This document shows positions 25,784-34,364 of a DNA stretch of 64,000 nt, piece after piece. Source of the DNA: JBBREP01 sp038202885 (GTDB lineage: Bacteria > Actinomycetota > Acidimicrobiia > IMCC26256 > PALSA-610). Where the stretch lies: positions 7,770 through 71,769 of the forward strand of contig JBBREP010000010.1 in the NCBI GenBank assembly GCA_038202885.1. Direction: 5' to 3'. Within the stretch, counting starts at the first letter, position 1; the number at the start of each line of letters is the position of its first letter. The notes under the pieces are model-generated. The model worked only from the letters and a program-made list of their open reading frames with translations, made no database searches and was not told the origin of the DNA. Made by a program: the position numbers and the translations under genes.

Positions 25784-26896
25784 TCAGCGTTTACGGGCTC
25801 GTTCAGCCTCGATGGCGAGGCCGGCTTCGATGAGTTCGTCGGCGGTGAGCCCGGCCGGTAGGCCGATGCCGCGGAACAATCCCGACGTGGGGCCGTGACC
25901 GCCGAGCGCGTTCGCGGCAAGCACGACGGCCGCGCTGTTCCATGTGGGTTGTTCCACGGGATAGAGCTCGCCGTCGAGATCCCAATGTTCGCCGTCGAAG
26001 TTCGCGCCGGTCCAGTACGCGCCGTCGTCGGCCCGCAGGAACTGCACCCACCCGAACAACTCGAGCGCACGGTCGTGGGCACCGATGGCGTCGAGCGCCA
26101 TCACGCATTCGCATGTCTCGGCGGCCGTCACCCACGGTTGATCCTCGACGCAGCGCACGCCGCGCTTGGGCACCACGAACATGTCCCAACGCGAAGCGAT
26201 GCGGGCATGCGCGGCGTCGCCACGCATCACACCACCGAGGATCGGGTAGTACCAATCCATCGCCCAGCGTTGCTTGTCGAGGAACCGTTCGGGCCGGTGC
26301 GCGACGGCGATCGCGAGCGAACCGACCGACAGTTCCCAGTCGGGCCGTTCGCGCCCGAGCCGTTCCGCGCACGCGATGGCGCAGCGCACCGACAAGTAGA
26401 TCGAACTGCTGCCGGTGAGCAATGCGCCTCGGCCGTCGGTGCGGTCGGGGTCGGCATCCCATTCGACTTCACCCGTGGGGTGCTGCTGGTCGAGCACGAA
26501 GTCGACGGCGCGTTCCACGAGCGGGAAGTAGTGCTCGAGGAAACCGGTGTCACCGCTGCACAGGTAGTGATGCCACACGCCCACCGCCACGTAACACGTA
26601 ACGTTGGTGTCGAGCCACTGCTCCTTGACGACGCCGTCTTGGTAGTACGCGTGCCACGCGCCGTCGGGACGCTGCATCTGTTCGAGCCAGGCGTAGGCGC
26701 GTTCGGCGTCGGCGAAGCGACTCCCCAGATCGAGCGCCATTGCCGACTCGACGTGATTCCACGGATCGGTGTGGTTTCCTGGGCTCCACGGGATCTCGCC
26801 GCTGGAGCGCTGCACCGCGCCGATGGCGTCGATGGTCTGTGCGACTTCGGCGCTCGTCATGATCCCGGGAACTTCGGGGAGCTCGGTCTGCGGCAA
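25784..26896 (-). CDS. Alpha-toroid protein (prenyltransferase/terpene-cyclase-like or six-hairpin glycosidase-like)
   Basis: A 370-residue protein with helical repeats typical of alpha/alpha barrels: GAVQRSSGEIPWSPGNHTDP, AYAWLEQMQRPDGAWHAYYQ, GSSSIYLSVRCAIACAERLG and VQFLRADDGAYWTGANFDGE. The Q-x-x-DGAW type repeats resemble squalene-cyclase/prenyltransferase QW motifs, but a catalytic DxDD is not visible. Homologues sit beside GT4 and methyltransferase genes in related actinomycetes (from memory). TTG 26896 directly after the upstream stop was used; ATG 26860 is an equal alternative. The biochemical role is unknown. Confidence 0.65.
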   Translation of the reverse strand: MPQTELPEVPGIMTSAEVAQTIDAIGAVQRSSGEIPWSPGNHTDPWNHVESAMALDLGSRFADAERAYAWLEQMQRPDGAWHAYYQDGVVKEQWLDTNVTCYVAVGVWHHYLCSGDTGFLEHYFPLVERAVDFVLDQQHPTGEVEWDADPDRTDGRGALLTGSSSIYLSVRCAIACAERLGRERPDWELSVGSLAIAVAHRPERFLDKQRWAMDWYYPILGGVMRGDAAHARIASRWDMFVVPKRGVRCVEDQPWVTAAETCECVMALDAIGAHDRALELFGWVQFLRADDGAYWTGANFDGEHWDLDGELYPVEQPTWNSAAVVLAANALGGHGPTSGLFRGIGLPAGLTADELIEAGLAIEAERARKR

Positions 26897-26899
26897 GGG

Positions 26900-27763
26900 T
26901 TAGGCCTCGCTTTCGTTGGTGCTGTTCGCCCGCGTGGCTTTGGGGGCGCGGCGCTTGCGCGGGCTCGATGCCTTGGGCGCCGTCGGTCCATCGAGCGCAC
27001 GCGGCGCGCTGTTGTGTGTGAGGGCGCGTTTGCCGTACTTCGCCATCTCGGGGTCGACTTTCTCGCCGTAGACCACGAGGCTTTTGCCGAGCACCGGGTT
27101 GAGCCAACGTTCGGCGCGCGCGACGCCACCCGTGGGGTGCTCGATGCAGTGCACGAGGAAGTCGTGGTACGTGCGGACCGGCACGGCGTCAGTGTTTTCG
27201 AGCCTGCACACGTTCTTCAGCCACCAGTACGGCGAGTGGAACGCGTGCGCATGATGTGAGCCACGCAGGTACAAACCTGCACGTTCGAGCATCGACTCGA
27301 GATCACGCTGACGGAAGATCCGCACATGCCCACCGGGCACGTCGTGGTAGCGCCAGTTGAGGGCCCAGTTCACGCGCTCGGGCCAAAACGTGGGAACGGT
27401 GACGGCGATGCGACCGCCGGGGCGCAACACGCGCACCATCTCGGCGATCGCTTGTTCGCAGTCCCAGATGTGTTCGAGCACTTCACTCGTCACGACGCGA
27501 TCGAAGCTCGCGTTCGGAAACGGCAGGTCGAGCGCGTTGCCGTTGACGCAGCCGCCGAACTGGTCGTAGGTGACTTCGCCGGTCGACAGCATCCCACCCG
27601 TCGTGGCGAGCACGTCTTTGAGATCCGCGGCGGAGTAGTCGAGCGCAGTCGTGACCGCGCCGAGCTTCATGGCCTGGAACGCGTGGCGCCCGCCACCCGC
27701 GCCGAGGTCGAGCAGTCGTTCGCCCGGCAAGAGGCCAAGTCGTTGGAAGTCGACGGTGAGCAT
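26900..27763 (-). CDS. Class I SAM-dependent methyltransferase with basic C-terminal tail
   Basis: A 287-residue methyltransferase of the Methyltransf_11/UbiE-like type. It has LLDLGAGGGRHAFQAMKLGA, TALDYSAADLKDV, FDRVVTSEVLEHIWD and LRPGGRIAVTVPTFWPE. The last 30 or so residues are a low-complexity basic tail (SSPRKRRAPKATRANSTN), perhaps for membrane or nucleic acid contact. It stands between the GT4 gene (17-nt gap) and the toroid gene (3-nt gap), so it is part of the same operon, probably modifying the same glycoconjugate. Confidence 0.8.
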   Translation of the reverse strand: MLTVDFQRLGLLPGERLLDLGAGGGRHAFQAMKLGAVTTALDYSAADLKDVLATTGGMLSTGEVTYDQFGGCVNGNALDLPFPNASFDRVVTSEVLEHIWDCEQAIAEMVRVLRPGGRIAVTVPTFWPERVNWALNWRYHDVPGGHVRIFRQRDLESMLERAGLYLRGSHHAHAFHSPYWWLKNVCRLENTDAVPVRTYHDFLVHCIEHPTGGVARAERWLNPVLGKSLVVYGEKVDPEMAKYGKRALTHNSAPRALDGPTAPKASSPRKRRAPKATRANSTNESEA

Positions 27764-27780
27764 TGCAGGTGGTTACCGGA

Positions 27781-29094
27781 TCAGACCGCGGCGTTGTGGC
27801 GACGGCGGACCTGGTCTTCGAGCTCCAAGTAGTAGTGCTCGAGCGTGCGCTCGGCGCACAGGCGCCACGTGAACCGATCGAGCACGCGCTCGCGACCGGC
27901 TGCGCCGATCTTGGCGCGCATGTCGTCGTCGCCGAGCATGGTGAGGATCGACGCGGCGAGGCCGTCGGGATCGGCGGGCTGGCACAACAGCGCGGATTCG
28001 CCCGATGTTCCGGCCACTTCGGGCAGTGCACCGCCCGTGGTCGCCACGAGCGGCGTGCCGCTGCACATGGCCTCGATCGCCGGGAGCGAAAAACCTTCGT
28101 ACAACGACGGTACGACAGCCATTTCGGCCTCGTTGTAGAGCTCGACGATGCGCTCGTCGGTCACGCCCGACACGAATTCGATGGCGTCGGTGAGCCCGAG
28201 CGCATCGATCTGCTTTGGGATCGCGCTGCGGTGGCGCGGTCGACCGATGACCACGAGATGCGCGTCGGGGCGCTCCACGCGCACCTTGGCCAACGCGTCG
28301 AGCAGGTAGGTCAGACCCTTGAGCGGCACGTCGGACGACGCCGTGGTGACGAGGCGGCCCTTGACGCGTTGGATGTGTGGCATCGGACGGAACTGGCGCT
28401 GGTCGACGCCCACCGGCACCACGTGAAGGCGGTCGGGATTGACGCCCATCTGGGCGATGATGTCGCGCTTGGAGTTGGCCGAGACCGTGAGGTGGCGCGG
28501 TAGTGCACGCGCCACGCGTGTCTGCATGGCGAGAAAGCCATACCAGCGTCGCAACGTGAGCTGCTTCCACACTCGCTGGTGCGAAGGGTGCGCCAAGTCG
28601 AGGTCGCGGTCGACCGTGATCGGGTGATGCAGCGTGTGCACGATGGGCCAGCCATCGTCGAGCAGGCCCTTAATGCCCGATCCGAGCGACTGGTTGTCGT
28701 GGATGATGTCGAACTCGTTGCGCCGGGCGTTGAGCATGGGCCGCACCCGCTGTGAGAACGCCCACGGCTCGGGGAAACCGGCCGAGCACATGTAGAGCCA
28801 TTCGCCGACATCCACCGCGTTGCGGAACTCGTACGGCCATGGCGTGCGGAACGGATTGTTGCGCGGATAGAGGTCCATACTCGGCACCTCGACGCGGGTG
28901 ACGGGCGCGTCGACGTCGCTGTGCGGCGGGCCGGTGAAGACTTCGACGGTGTGGCCGAGTTCGGCCAACTCGCGGGTCACGTGGCGCGTGTAGACCCCCT
29001 GGCCGCCGACGTGCGGGTTGCCCCGATAGACGAGATAGGCGACGCGCAGGGGGTCACCCGGGCGCGGCACGCGAAGGGGGTTCGGGCTGGACAT
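27781..29094 (-). CDS. Glycosyltransferase, GT4 (GT-B fold)
   Basis: A 437-residue GT4 enzyme leading the minus-strand cluster. N-terminal LRVAYLVYRGNPHVGGQGVY is the classical acceptor loop, and HTLHHPITVDRDLDLAH lies mid-protein. The donor domain has VPVGVDQRQFRPM, RLVTTASSDVPLKGLTYLLD, and YEGFSLPAIEAMCSGTPLVA as the E-x7-E signature near residue 350. The sequence style is that of actinobacterial MSMEG_0565-like glycosyltransferases (from memory), which also co-occur with methyltransferase and toroid genes. The ATG at 29094 gives MSSPNPLRVPRPGDPLRVAY. Confidence 0.8.
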   Translation of the reverse strand: MSSPNPLRVPRPGDPLRVAYLVYRGNPHVGGQGVYTRHVTRELAELGHTVEVFTGPPHSDVDAPVTRVEVPSMDLYPRNNPFRTPWPYEFRNAVDVGEWLYMCSAGFPEPWAFSQRVRPMLNARRNEFDIIHDNQSLGSGIKGLLDDGWPIVHTLHHPITVDRDLDLAHPSHQRVWKQLTLRRWYGFLAMQTRVARALPRHLTVSANSKRDIIAQMGVNPDRLHVVPVGVDQRQFRPMPHIQRVKGRLVTTASSDVPLKGLTYLLDALAKVRVERPDAHLVVIGRPRHRSAIPKQIDALGLTDAIEFVSGVTDERIVELYNEAEMAVVPSLYEGFSLPAIEAMCSGTPLVATTGGALPEVAGTSGESALLCQPADPDGLAASILTMLGDDDMRAKIGAAGRERVLDRFTWRLCAERTLEHYYLELEDQVRRRHNAAV

Positions 29095-29160
29095 GAGCCA
29101 TCCAGCATGGAGGCCAGCCCCCTGATCTGCAAGTCGGGGGCGAGGTGGCATGCTGGGCGC

Positions 29161-31074
29161 ATGTGCCCCGCCGGTCCCGCCCGCACGCCCAACAGCGCCT
29201 CGAGCACCGCCTCAGGCACCGCCTCGGGCAGCGTGTCGACCGCGGGGCCGATCAGCGCCGCCATGATCGCCCGTTCCCGCACCCTTGCCGAGCCCCGCTG
29301 GTCGCCGAGCGGGCGCCTCGTCGGGTGGCTCGACGGTTTCGACGGCCGGATCGACGTCATGATCGCGCCTACAGACGGCATCCGACCACCATGGGTGGTC
29401 ACCGCCGACACGCCGGTGACGCCCGTCGGAGGCTACGGCGGTGGCGGTTGGGCCTGGGTGTCCGACGAGGAGATCGTGGTGGCCACCGCGGACGGGAGGC
29501 TGGTGCGCCTTCGCGCCGACGGCGGCGGCGTGCTCGCCGTGCTCTCACGCGATGGCAACGCGTCGGCGCCTGCGGTGGCGCCCGACGGATCCGCGGTGGC
29601 GTTCACCCTCGAGCGCGACGACACGAGCGACATTGCCGTCGTGCCGCTCGACGCCACGCAGTGGCCCGTGCGGCTGAGCCATGCCGACTTCGCGTGGGAC
29701 GCCGCGTGGTCGCCCGACTCGACCACGCTGGCGTGGCACGAATGGGACCTGCCCGATATGCCGTGGAGCGGCTCTCGGGTGGCGATGGCGACGCTCGGCC
29801 CTGCCCTCGTGGCGGGCCCGACGCGCGTCGTCGCCGGCGGCGACGGAGTTGCGGTCGGACAGCCGCGGTGGTCGCCCGACGGATCGCGCGTCGCGTTCGT
29901 GAGCGACCGCGGCGGTACGCCGAACGTGGTCGTGGCGCGCGCCGACGGCACCCGTGCGGTGGCACTGCGCGCCGAGCCGCACGAACACGCGCCGCCGGCA
30001 TGGGGCCCTGGTCTGCGCACCTTTGCGTGGTCGCCCGACAGCGCGTCGATCGCGTTCACGCGCAACGAGCACGGCTTCGGTCGCCTCGTGCGCGCCGCTC
30101 GGCGCGGACGCTCGACCACCAATCTCGCCAAGGCGTTCCATCACGGCCTCGACTGGTCGGCGAACGGCATCGTGGCGGTGCGATCCGGCGCCGTGAGCCC
30201 GCCCCAAGTTGTGGTGACCGATGCCGCGTCGCGAACCCGGCGCGTGCTGGCGCGCGGTGCCGTCGCCGGGTTCGAGGCTCGTGCGCTGGTGGAGCCGACG
30301 CCGGTTCGGTGGCGTTCGGGGACGGCGACGGTGCACGGGCTGCTGTACCGGCCGGCCGCGGCGTCGGGCAAGCGTGGGTCACTGCCACCGATGCTCGTGA
30401 CGGTCCACGGCGGCCCAACCGACCAGTCGCAAGCCGATTGGAATCCTCGCATCGCGTTCTGGGTGTCGCGTGGTTGGACGGTGTTATCGGTCAACTACCG
30501 AGGTTCGACGGGCTACGGACGCGCGTATCGAGAGGCGCTCGACGGCTACTGGGGCACGCGTGATGTTGCCGACGTGGCTGCCGGCATCCGCCATGCCGCG
30601 CGTGAACACTGGTGCGATCCGCGACGCGTCGCCATCACCGGCGGGAGCGCAGGCGGCTTCACGGTGTTGCTCGTGTGTGCGTTGCACGCCAATTTGGTCG
30701 CGGCAGGGGTGAGTCTCTTCGGCGTGACCGACCTACTCGGCCTCGCCGCAACCACCCATCGCTTCGAGTCGCGCTACCTCGACCGGCTCGTGGGCGCGTT
30801 GCCGCGCCACGCCGACCGCTACCGCGACCGCTCGCCGATCACCCACGCGGCGTCGATCACCGTACCGATGCTCGTGTTGCAGGGGCGCGACGACAAGGTG
30901 GTGCCGATCGCGCAGGCCGATGCCATGGTGGCGGCGATGCGCGCGGCCGGCGCCGAGGTCGACTACCACGTATACGAAGGCGAGGGCCACGGGTTCCGGC
31001 GTCTCGCCAGCATCGTCGACGAGTACGCCCGCACCGAAGCGTTCCTCACGCACCACGTCCTCAAGGCCTTCTGA
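29161..31074 (+). CDS. S9 family (prolyl oligopeptidase-type) serine peptidase
   Basis: A 637-residue cytoplasmic peptidase of the dipeptidyl/acylaminoacyl-peptidase type. The N-terminal two thirds is a beta-propeller with WD40-like blades (EPRWSPSGRLVGW, AAWSPDSTTLAWHEW, PRWSPDGSRVAFVSD, FAWSPDSASIAFTRN). The C-terminal alpha/beta hydrolase carries the nucleophile GGSAGGFTVLL (about residue 500), the Asp in QGRDDKVVP and the His in EGEGHGFRRL. No signal peptide is clear; the first 40 residues are Ser/Ala/Thr-rich and possibly not translated if a later start (ATG at MIARSRTLAEP) is used. Confidence 0.85.
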   Translation: MCPAGPARTPNSASSTASGTASGSVSTAGPISAAMIARSRTLAEPRWSPSGRLVGWLDGFDGRIDVMIAPTDGIRPPWVVTADTPVTPVGGYGGGGWAWVSDEEIVVATADGRLVRLRADGGGVLAVLSRDGNASAPAVAPDGSAVAFTLERDDTSDIAVVPLDATQWPVRLSHADFAWDAAWSPDSTTLAWHEWDLPDMPWSGSRVAMATLGPALVAGPTRVVAGGDGVAVGQPRWSPDGSRVAFVSDRGGTPNVVVARADGTRAVALRAEPHEHAPPAWGPGLRTFAWSPDSASIAFTRNEHGFGRLVRAARRGRSTTNLAKAFHHGLDWSANGIVAVRSGAVSPPQVVVTDAASRTRRVLARGAVAGFEARALVEPTPVRWRSGTATVHGLLYRPAAASGKRGSLPPMLVTVHGGPTDQSQADWNPRIAFWVSRGWTVLSVNYRGSTGYGRAYREALDGYWGTRDVADVAAGIRHAAREHWCDPRRVAITGGSAGGFTVLLVCALHANLVAAGVSLFGVTDLLGLAATTHRFESRYLDRLVGALPRHADRYRDRSPITHAASITVPMLVLQGRDDKVVPIAQADAMVAAMRAAGAEVDYHVYEGEGHGFRRLASIVDEYARTEAFLTHHVLKAF

Positions 31075-31097
31075 GCAATGGCGGATTGGTACTGACG

Positions 31098-31784
31098 ATG
31101 TCTGAGGCCGCGCAGTCGTCGCATGACAAGCGCACAGCGATGGATCGGTACGCGCTCCAGGGACCGACGCGGGGCGCAGATCGGGCCGTGCTGCTCGCGC
31201 ACGGTGCGGGCGCCGACATGCACGCGGTCACGCTGACGGCCTTTGCCGATGCACTCGCGCGCGCCGGTGTGCCGTCGTTGCGCTTCAACTTCGCGTACCG
31301 CGCCGCCGGTCGGCGAGCGCCGCCGAAGGCCGACACGCTCCAATCGGAGGTGCGCGCCGCGGCCGAGGAACTCGCGCACCGCGCGAACGTCCCGCTCGAT
31401 CGCGTCGTGCTCGGTGGCCGGTCGATGGGCGGACGGGTGTGCTCCATGGTGGCCGCGAGTGATGGCGCGTATGGTCTGCTGCTCCTCGGGTATCCGTTGC
31501 ACGCACCCGGCAAACCCGAACAGCCGCGCGTCGCGCACTTTCCGCACCTCGCGATGCCCGTGTTGTTCGTGTCGGGCACGCGCGACACGTTCGCCACTCC
31601 CGCCGAACTCACGGCCGCGGCTGGCGCGATACCGGGACCGGTGTCGTGGCATTGGATCGACACCGCCGACCACGGCTTTCGCCCGTTGAAGAAACAGACG
31701 GCCATGACCACGGCCGACGCCCTTGCGGTCGCAGCACCGGCCGTCGTCGACTGGGTGCAGTCGCTGGAACCCGCCCACGCATAG
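31098..31784 (+). CDS. Alpha/beta hydrolase of the Tex30/KANL3 (dienelactone-hydrolase-like) type
   Basis: A 228-residue hydrolase. It has AVLLAHGAGADMHAVTLTAF (oxyanion region), the nucleophile elbow GGRSMGGRVCSMVAA, LLLLGYPLHAPGKPEQPR, then the acid in LFVSGTRDTFATP and the His in DTADHGFRPL. The pattern H-G-A-G...GGRSMGGR...YPLHPPGKP is that of the Tex30 family, whose substrate is unknown. It follows the S9 peptidase by 23 nt and may be co-transcribed. Confidence 0.75.
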   Translation: MSEAAQSSHDKRTAMDRYALQGPTRGADRAVLLAHGAGADMHAVTLTAFADALARAGVPSLRFNFAYRAAGRRAPPKADTLQSEVRAAAEELAHRANVPLDRVVLGGRSMGGRVCSMVAASDGAYGLLLLGYPLHAPGKPEQPRVAHFPHLAMPVLFVSGTRDTFATPAELTAAAGAIPGPVSWHWIDTADHGFRPLKKQTAMTTADALAVAAPAVVDWVQSLEPAHA

Positions 31785-31795
31785 TGGCGCGCGCT

Positions 31796-31821
31796 GGTCA
31801 CGGCGCGAGACGGCCGTGACC
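31796..31821. repeat. Inverted repeat just upstream of the murA -10
   Basis: GGTCACGGC and GCCGTGACC form a perfect 9-bp palindrome with an 8-nt centre, ending 2 nt before TACGAT. It could terminate the hydrolase transcript or act as an operator for murA. Confidence 0.5.
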
Positions 31822-31823
31822 CC

Positions 31824-31829
31824 TACGAT
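31824..31829 (+). promoter_or_regulatory. Putative -10 (TACGAT) of murA
   Basis: TACGAT is followed by 8 nt and the murA ATG. Confidence 0.4.
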
Positions 31830-31837
31830 CGCGTCCC

Positions 31838-33106
31838 ATGTCTCGCATCGTGGTTCGCGGAGGCGGGCCGCTCGAGGGGCGCGTGTCGATTGCCGGCGCC
31901 ACCAAGAACGAAGGCACCAAGCTGATGGCCGCGGCGCTCCTTGCCCGTGGACGCACCACCATCACGAACATTCCCCGTGTCGGGGATCTCGACGTGATGA
32001 TCGAGTTGCTGCGTGTGATCGGTGCTGAAGTCGATTGGGTCGGCGCCGACGAGATCGCGATCGACGCGTCCGGCGACCTCACTCCAGTCGCGCCCTACGA
32101 ACTCGTGTCGCGGATGCGCGCCTCGATCAATGTCCTCGGACCGCTCGTGGCGCGCTGCGGCGAGGCGCGCGTCGCGCTCCCGGGCGGTGACGCCATTGGC
32201 TCTCGCAAGCTCGACATGCACGTCGACGGGCTGCGTGCCATGGGCGCGCAGGTCGAACAGCAGCACGGCTACGTGGTCGCGTGGACCGATGGACCACTGC
32301 TCGGCGCCCGCCACGTCTTGGAGTTCCCGAGCGTGGGCGCCACCGAGAACCTGGTGATGGCCGGGGTGCTGGCGAAGGGCACGACCGTCATCGACAACGC
32401 GGCCCGCGAACCCGAGGTCACCGAGCTCTGCGCCTTTCTGAATCGCATGGGCGCGCACGTGTTGGGCGGCGGCACCTCCACGATCGAGATCCTCGGCGTG
32501 GAAGAGCTCGAACCCACAGAGATGCGATTGATCGGCGACCGCATCGAGGTCGGCACGTTGCTGATCGCATGCGCGATGGCGGGCGGCGAGATCGAGCTCG
32601 ATGGCGCCCAACTCGACCACGTCGAGATCATGGCCCGCAAGCTCGCCGAGATGGGCATGCTCGTGGCGCCGACGGTGCGCGGCCTGTGGGCGCGCGCCAA
32701 CGAACGCCTCCGCGCCGTCGACATCGCGACCTTGCCGTTCCCGGGATTCGCCACCGACCTCATGCCGCCGGCGGTCGCGATGCTCACCGTCTGCGAAGGC
32801 AGCGGGATCGTCACCGAGAACATCTACGACCGACGGTTCCAGTTCGTCGACGAACTCGCGCGCATGGGCGCCGACGTTCGCAATGACGGCCGCCACGCGA
32901 TCGTGCGCGGCGTCGAACGACTCCAGGGCGCTCCCGTGCAGGCCACCGATGTGCGTGCTGGTGCCGCGCTCGTGCTCGCGGGCCTGGTTGCGGAGGGCGA
33001 AACGGTCGTGCACGGCTGTGAGCACGTGGACCGGGCCTACGGCGATCTCGCGGGGAGCCTGCGCAGTCTGGGAGCCGACGCCGAGCGTAGAGAAACCGAC
33101 GAATGA
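31838..33106 (+). CDS. murA: UDP-N-acetylglucosamine 1-carboxyvinyltransferase
   Basis: First committed step of peptidoglycan synthesis: transfers enolpyruvate from PEP to UDP-GlcNAc. 422 residues, normal length. It begins MSRIVVRGGGPLEGRVSIAG with the conserved KNEGTKLMAA (K-N) motif. The active-site loop reads ALPGGDAIGSRKLDMH, so Asp118 replaces the usual Cys of GGCxIGxRP; this change is known to confer fosfomycin resistance (as in mycobacteria). The Pro of R-P is Lys here. Late blocks such as PLPFPGFATDLMPP-type (TLPFPGFATDLMPPAVA) and RAGAALVLAGL are present. Confidence 0.93.
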   Translation: MSRIVVRGGGPLEGRVSIAGATKNEGTKLMAAALLARGRTTITNIPRVGDLDVMIELLRVIGAEVDWVGADEIAIDASGDLTPVAPYELVSRMRASINVLGPLVARCGEARVALPGGDAIGSRKLDMHVDGLRAMGAQVEQQHGYVVAWTDGPLLGARHVLEFPSVGATENLVMAGVLAKGTTVIDNAAREPEVTELCAFLNRMGAHVLGGGTSTIEILGVEELEPTEMRLIGDRIEVGTLLIACAMAGGEIELDGAQLDHVEIMARKLAEMGMLVAPTVRGLWARANERLRAVDIATLPFPGFATDLMPPAVAMLTVCEGSGIVTENIYDRRFQFVDELARMGADVRNDGRHAIVRGVERLQGAPVQATDVRAGAALVLAGLVAEGETVVHGCEHVDRAYGDLAGSLRSLGADAERRETDE

Positions 33107-33111
33107 TCAGG

Positions 33112-33117
33112 TAGGCT
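33112..33117 (+). promoter_or_regulatory. Putative -10 (TAGGCT)
   Basis: TAGGCT is followed by 6 nt and the ATG of the NifU-like gene. Confidence 0.45.
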
Positions 33118-33123
33118 GACGCC

Positions 33124-33369
33124 ATGGCTCTTGATGTCGCGACGATGGAACCCCAAATTCTCGACGCGATCGAGCTCATCCGTCCCGCGCTCCAGTCCGA
33201 CGGCGGCGACATCGAGTTCGGCAACGTTGATGACGACGGCGTGGTGCACGTGAAGCTCGTCGGCGCGTGTGGCACGTGCCCGGTGTCGACGATGACGCTC
33301 AAGGCTGGCGTCGAGCGCATCATCATGGACAGGGTGCCCGGTGTGACTGAGGTTGTTGCCGACGCGTAG
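33124..33369 (+). CDS. NifU C-terminal-domain (Nfu-type) iron-sulfur carrier
   Basis: An 81-residue stand-alone Nfu domain. It has IRPALQSDGGDIEFGNVDDD and the cluster-binding CxxC in GACGTCPVSTMTLKAGVE. Such proteins carry a bridging Fe-S cluster for delivery to apo-enzymes. It is small and complete, with a leaderless-type start. It precedes meaB by 19 nt. Confidence 0.88.
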   Translation: MALDVATMEPQILDAIELIRPALQSDGGDIEFGNVDDDGVVHVKLVGACGTCPVSTMTLKAGVERIIMDRVPGVTEVVADA

Positions 33370-33388
33370 TCGGCCACCGTCGGCACGT

Positions 33389-34339
33389 ATGAACGACACC
33401 GGCACGGAGTCGCTTGTCGCGCGCGCACTCGACGGCGACCGGGCTGCATTGGCGCGGGTCGTGTCGATCGTCGAACAGGGTGGCGACGCTGCTCGGGTGG
33501 CGAGCGCGCAGTATCACGGCCACGCCGATCGGGCTTGGGTGCTGGGGCTGACCGGCGCGCCCGGTGCGGGGAAGTCGACGCTCACCGATCGACTCGTGGC
33601 CAGCCTCCTCGCGAGCGACGCTGCGACTCGTGTCGCGGTGCTCGCCATCGACCCGACGAGCCCGTTCACCGGCGGCGCCATCCTTGGTGACCGCGTGCGC
33701 ATGCAAGAGCACGCCACCGATCCGCGCGTGTTCATCCGCTCGATGGCCACACGCGGTCATCTTGGCGGGCTGTCGGCGTCGGCCCCGCAGGCCGCCAGAC
33801 TGCTCGACGCTGCGGGGTATCCGTGGGTGATCATCGAGACGGTTGGCGTTGGCCAGGTCGAAGTCGAAGTGGCTGCGCACGCCGACACCACGGTGGTTGT
33901 CGTCAATCCTGGTTGGGGCGACGCGGTGCAGGCGAACAAGGCCGGTCTGATGGAGATCGCCGACGTCTTCGTCGTGAACAAGTCGGATCGTGCCGGTGCC
34001 CGTGACGCGGCACGCGAACTCGACGCCATGCTCGACCTCGCGGTGCCGCGTGACTGGCGCCCGCCGATCGTGTCCACGGTCGCGACATCGGGCGAAGGCA
34101 TCGACGCACTGCTCGACGCGATCCGCGCGCACCGTGCCCACCTCGAAGCGAGCGGTGCGGTGCAATCGAAGCGGCGCGATCGTGCTGCGGAGGAGCTGCG
34201 CGCCGTGGCCGTCGAACTCGTCGCGCGCGAGGCGCTCGACCGCTGTAAGGGCGCGGAGTTCGATGCCCTCGTCGATGCCGTCGCTGTGGGTTCAATCGAT
34301 CCCTACGCCGCCGCGGCGCGTCTGCTTCCGCCTCGCTGA
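33389..34339 (+). CDS. meaB: Methylmalonyl-CoA mutase-associated GTPase (MeaB/ArgK family)
   Basis: G3E-type GTPase of 316 residues that protects and loads adenosylcobalamin-dependent acyl-CoA mutases. Walker A is GLTGAPGAGKSTLTDRL (about residue 55), then AVLAIDPTSPFTGGAILGDR, FIRSMATRGHLGGLS, IIETVGVGQVEVEVA and the base-specificity motif NKSD near 205. The partner mutase is not in the window, but a biotin-dependent acyl-CoA carboxylase subunit is (40728), which fits a propionyl-CoA route. ATG 33389 follows the Nfu stop closely. Confidence 0.9.
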   Translation: MNDTGTESLVARALDGDRAALARVVSIVEQGGDAARVASAQYHGHADRAWVLGLTGAPGAGKSTLTDRLVASLLASDAATRVAVLAIDPTSPFTGGAILGDRVRMQEHATDPRVFIRSMATRGHLGGLSASAPQAARLLDAAGYPWVIIETVGVGQVEVEVAAHADTTVVVVNPGWGDAVQANKAGLMEIADVFVVNKSDRAGARDAARELDAMLDLAVPRDWRPPIVSTVATSGEGIDALLDAIRAHRAHLEASGAVQSKRRDRAAEELRAVAVELVAREALDRCKGAEFDALVDAVAVGSIDPYAAAARLLPPR

Positions 34340-34364
34340 GCCCCGACTGCGGTAGACCTCTGCC

